Shown one piece after another: positions 60,612-64,000 of a stretch of DNA of 64,000 nucleotides. The stretch is from Lutjanus erythropterus (taxonomy: Eukaryota > Chordata > Actinopteri > Lutjaniformes > Lutjanidae), in the NCBI GenBank assembly GCA_020091685.1, contig CM034601.1, positions 10,418,419 through 10,482,418 on the forward strand, written 5' to 3'. The translations under genes were made by a program, and so were the position numbers. How positions within the stretch are numbered: the stretch's first letter is position 1; each line of letters begins with the position of its first letter. The notes under the pieces are model-generated. The model saw only the letters and a list, made by a program, of their open reading frames with translations, had not been told where the DNA came from and did no database searches.

Positions 60612-61024
60612 TGCAGTACCAGTCAAAAGCTTGGACACGCTTCTCATTCAGTTTGTTTTTCTTTATTTTTATGAGAAATGGTTCAGATTATAACAACAGT
60701 GTGCAAAGCTGTCATCAAAGGTGGCTCCTTTGAGAATCTTAAATATCAAAGAAATTTAAAATATCAAACATATATTTATAAATATCAAAGGATACTTCTT
60801 CTGCACTTGCAAGCAAAGATTTTGCAAGTGAAGAAGACAGTTTGGAAGAGTCTTTCTCCTTTGGACCCATGGTCTTCTCTTACGCAACTGACAACCTACA
60901 AGTGCGCAAAGGTTTTGTGATCTTTGATATTTTAGATTTGTTAAAGTAGCCACCTTTGATTTCATGACAGCTTTGCACACCAAATTATTTCTTATGAAAA
61001 ATAAAGTACACTGACTGAGCGTGG
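60612..61024. mobile_element. Tc1/mariner-type non-autonomous element with long inverted repeats
   Basis: The left end reads GCAGTACCAGTCAAAAGCTT then GGACACGC, the hallmark end of a common fish Tc1/mariner family. Arms around 60640-60760 and 60920-61024 mirror each other (TGTGCAAAGCTGTCAT, CAAAGGTGGCT, CTTTATTTTT). The right terminus lacks the last 20 bp. Open frames on both strands follow from the inverted structure and encode nothing recognisable. Confidence 0.75.
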
Positions 61025-62690
61025 AATTAGAGTGTTAGTAGTGATCATTTATAAAGTTTTTTTTGGAGAAGACGATTTGTTCCTATTGTCCAGAATGGAT
61101 GATTTACAGCTTTAAAAACTTGGGAGGGCAGTCCTGCATGGTCAACTGTGTTTATTTTAAACATAGCAGGGCAGCAGTCCTGAAGTGACCTCCGACCCAG
61201 TCCTGATATCAGAAGTATACTCACGTCGCATGTTGGCTTCTACATGTTTTAAACAGCAGCGGTAGTAAAGAAGTCGAGGGATTCGCTGGGATGTTTTAGT
61301 GGGATTCTGATGTGTGCTGAGTGAGTCAGCGGTATTAAATAACACACATTGCATTGTTGAGAACAGCCGCAGCTCGTCCATGTGCGTTGTTTGCACTGCT
61401 GGCGGCCGTGCCAGGAACCTGCTCCCTCTGATAACCATTTGGTCTTAGATATACTGCGACACATATACCTACATACTCTCTGACGTGTATACAGCCTGCA
61501 GGTATTGGGGTCAGCTGAAGGGTTGTTTTATCTTCTAGTGGGAGAAGAGGAGGGTCAGGAATTCCTGTACATCAGCCAGCACCAGCTTACACCCACATTC
61601 CCATGAATTTCTACACTGGTATCAATCACCTTAATTAACTCTGCTTGTTCAATCTCAGTGCTCTTTGGCTGAATCTTCACAGCAGGAGCTGGACTATGGA
61701 AATCCTCATGGCCATTAACATTAACGTTAAATCTCCTGGAACCTGCAGGGAATTTTATCTAACTTTTTGCTTTTGATTTTATTTTATTTATTATTTTATA
61801 TAATGGAGAGGTGCAAAAATCAGCACATTCTCCAGTGCATACCCAAATCCATTAGTAATATTAGTAATGAAGAGAAAAGAGAAAAAAAAGTTACAGGATT
61901 AGATTGCACACACTAGCAGGCATTCATATACTGTATAAAATTACACAAAGTAATTCATTATTAGAGAACATTTTACGAAGATAATCTATAAGGATAACAT
62001 TGTGGAGATAAAAAAAAAAAGTAGTTTGACAGCACTGTTTTACTGGTTTGCCTTTTATCTTTCTTCACATTTTTCTACATGCTGTGTTTATGGTAACGCA
62101 CCAAAACAGCAATGTGTGAAACTACTTGGCACTAAAACCCGATTTTGATTCTGTTAGTGAGGTCAGTTGATGATAAAGTTTTCCCCAGAAATTTTGGGTG
62201 GATGCAGAAGGGCGATTAACAAGATTTAGGGCTCCTGTGAAGTCTGTGATGCAGAGATGTTGGAATTTGTACTGGTGACACACAAAACTGAAGTGACACA
62301 ACACTGAAAAAATCTGAACACGAAAGCTGCAGTGATGCTGTTGTCGTTATCTTAGGTTTGAATTTTTAGGTAAGAATAATTTAGTTTCTACACAGGTGTT
62401 ATTTACACCGGAGATGCTTGAGACATGTCCCCGCCACTTTTTTTCAACGGCTGATTTTGTCCCCATCGCTCTTTAAAAGCAGAATTTGTTAGGAATGTCC
62501 AGAAAAATAGCTCGCACCCAAGAAGTGTTCCCAAAATCAGATAACTTTGAGAATTGTTTGTTTGCATGACAAGACAACTAACAATGAGTCATGATGGTTA
62601 AACCTACTCATTCATGACTTGTGAACTTTTGTGAACTCTCTTTTTTCTAATATTAAAGTACAGCATTGACACAATGAGGCTGTTTAACTT
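61025..62690. other. Intergenic, no gene found
   Basis: Unique AT-rich sequence with a worn LINE-like tail at 62050-62154. No exon supported. Confidence 0.65.
62050..62154 (+). mobile_element. Worn non-LTR retrotransposon 3' tail
   Basis: TTATGGTAACGCACCAAAAC, GTGTGAAACTACTTGGCACT and AAAACCCGATTTTGATTCTG parallel the tail at 34440-34602. Confidence 0.55.
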
Positions 62691-63168
62691 AAAGGGACAG
62701 TTCACCTCCAAAATCAAAAATACGTATTTTCCCCTGACCTGTGGAGTGCGACTTATTCATCTTGGGAGTTTTGGTGTGAGTTGTGGAGTTTTGGAGTTAT
62801 CAGCCATAGAGATGTCTCACTTCTCTCCAATATAATGGGACTAAGTTGCACTCAGCTTGTGGTAAAGGTAGTTCAGATAGATTCTACAGCAGAAAGACAG
62901 AAATTCCTACATGAAACCAGGTCATGATTTCTGGTATGAGACACCGGGGTTGAAATTTTCAATTTTCAATTTTTTTTAAATTTATTTATTTATTTATTTT
63001 GGTGCATTGAGCACCGCAAGTGCCACGAGTGCCATTTTAGAGAAAGCAGACATCTCTACAGCTGATATCTCTAAAACTGTCAACCTAAAAAAAACTCTAG
63101 ATGGATAAATAACACTACAGGCCTGAAGAAAAACGTGTGTTTTTGATGTTGGGATGAACTGTCCCTTT
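62691..63168. mobile_element. Foldback MITE, GGGACAGTTCA family, whole copy
   Basis: It starts aaagggacagttcacctcc and ends gggatgaactgtcccttt, with mirrored arms (ATACGTATTTTCCCCTGACC, GAGTTATCAGCCATAGAGAT against CATCTCTACAGCTGATATCT). A (TTTA)n run at about 62977-62999 lies inside. Confidence 0.85.
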
Positions 63169-64000
63169 CACAATGACCACAGTCATTCCTTAACCAGATT
63201 AAATAGATAGATTACACTAGACTAGACTCTCTGTTCTTGTCTTTACAGCTTCATATTCCCTTTTTTTGTGCTTTGGTGTATCTGAAAGTGCACCGAATAG
63301 CTGCCTATACATTGCTGTTGCTAGCCTGAATCAAGGTCAAGGTCATGGTTACTTATTGTCTTATTGTTACTATTTGTCTTCCTTGTCTCGGATAAACGGA
63401 AATTGCTGCCTCGAATAATAGAATATTAAAAAAAACATTAAATAGGACACCTGTGGAAGACATTAGCTTGTGATAAAACAGTGCAAATTAGTCCCACACC
63501 TGGCAAACTACTGCTACTCAGACACACATTCACACACTCAGATACTTATGACTCAAAAAACACTTAAAAACAACACTCATTCTACATTACTTGCAGCAGA
63601 TAGAGCAGTCAATCCGACTGCAGTTATTTTACTTTTTTATTACTATTTTTCCATTAATTTAACAAGAGGAGAGTTCACTAATATACAGTATATTCAGAAA
63701 TGAACACACAAGAAGTGTCAGATAAAGCAGACAGAGTATAACCTTCACTGAACTGGAAATACTTTTTCCTGCACATTGGTGCTAACACTGTCTATGTTCT
63801 AACATGGGTTCTAACATGGTGCATCTTAGCACCGATGTGCAGGATTCTTATGTGCGTAGAACGCCTGTATGCACGTATTTTAACAATGGCAACACAGGTC
63901 CCCTCCTGAACTGAACACTAGAACAGCCAAAGCGGTCGTTTTCAAATTTATATGGCAATAAATTTGTTGAATCAAAAAACTTAACTTGACTTTTCCTAAA
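63169..64000. other. Right end of the window, no gene found
   Basis: AT-rich unique sequence. A TATGGCAATAAATTTGTTGA word at about 63951 may be another LINE tail, too short to call. A short frame at 63470-63703 has no recognisable product. Confidence 0.6.

Noticed and set aside
60678-60983. Overlapping frames on both strands with similar CKAV/LKYQR words
   Set aside because: The similarity comes from the long inverted repeats of the Tc1-type element, not from two genes.
1-64000. CRISPR arrays, tRNA or rRNA genes, retrovirus-like elements, Polintons
   Set aside because: No regularly spaced repeats, no intact tRNA or rRNA, and no capsid, protease, integrase or LTR signatures were seen.

Overview
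This is AT-rich vertebrate DNA, best read as a percomorph-type teleost fish. The reasons are that the only recognisable protein gene is a split vertebrate gene with a long first intron, the intergenic DNA is full of short foldback MITEs, Tc1/mariner relics and (TG)n microsatellites typical of spiny-rayed fish, and CpG dinucleotides are concentrated in a few short islands. The species cannot be named from the sequence.

The only gene I can support is the 5' part of larp1 (La-related protein 1), on the minus strand. Three coding exons are visible: 32924-33338 (start codon, residues 1-138 plus one base), 5631-5695 and 2653-2718. Their reading phases join exactly (415 + 65 + 66 nt) into residues 1-182, which follow the vertebrate LARP1 N-terminus. 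The La module, RRM-L5 and DM15 cap-binding exons must lie left of position 1. Intron 1 is about 27 kb, intron 2 about 2.9 kb, and intron 3 runs out of the window.

Two CpG-dense blocks lie near the 5' end. One covers exon 1 and its upstream flank (about 32.99-33.74 kb, the main promoter). The other lies inside intron 1 (about 30.88-31.80 kb), with two TCTCGCGAGA-type elements, paired CACGTG E-boxes and a good minus-strand splice donor, so it may be an alternative larp1 promoter or the promoter of a non-coding transcript.

From 33.74 kb to the right end (about 30 kb) I find no convincing coding exon. The stretch holds mobile-element relics: a degenerate Tc1 transposon at 44.32-45.79 kb, a LINE reverse-transcriptase scrap at 40.2-40.44 kb, a tRNA-derived SINE, a hAT end and several MITE families. 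It also holds tandem duplications, microsatellites, and some non-repeat blocks that look like candidate regulatory elements. CTCF-core-like motifs lie between 46 and 58 kb and RFX X-box palindromes between 36 and 51 kb. In mammals the region upstream of LARP1 is a gene-poor interval next to HAND1, so a regulatory role is plausible here but unproven.

I do not see any new multi-gene system, CRISPR array, retrovirus-like element or Polinton. The observations most worth following are the intronic CpG promoter, the CTCF-like cluster, the recurring X-box palindromes and the tandem duplications.
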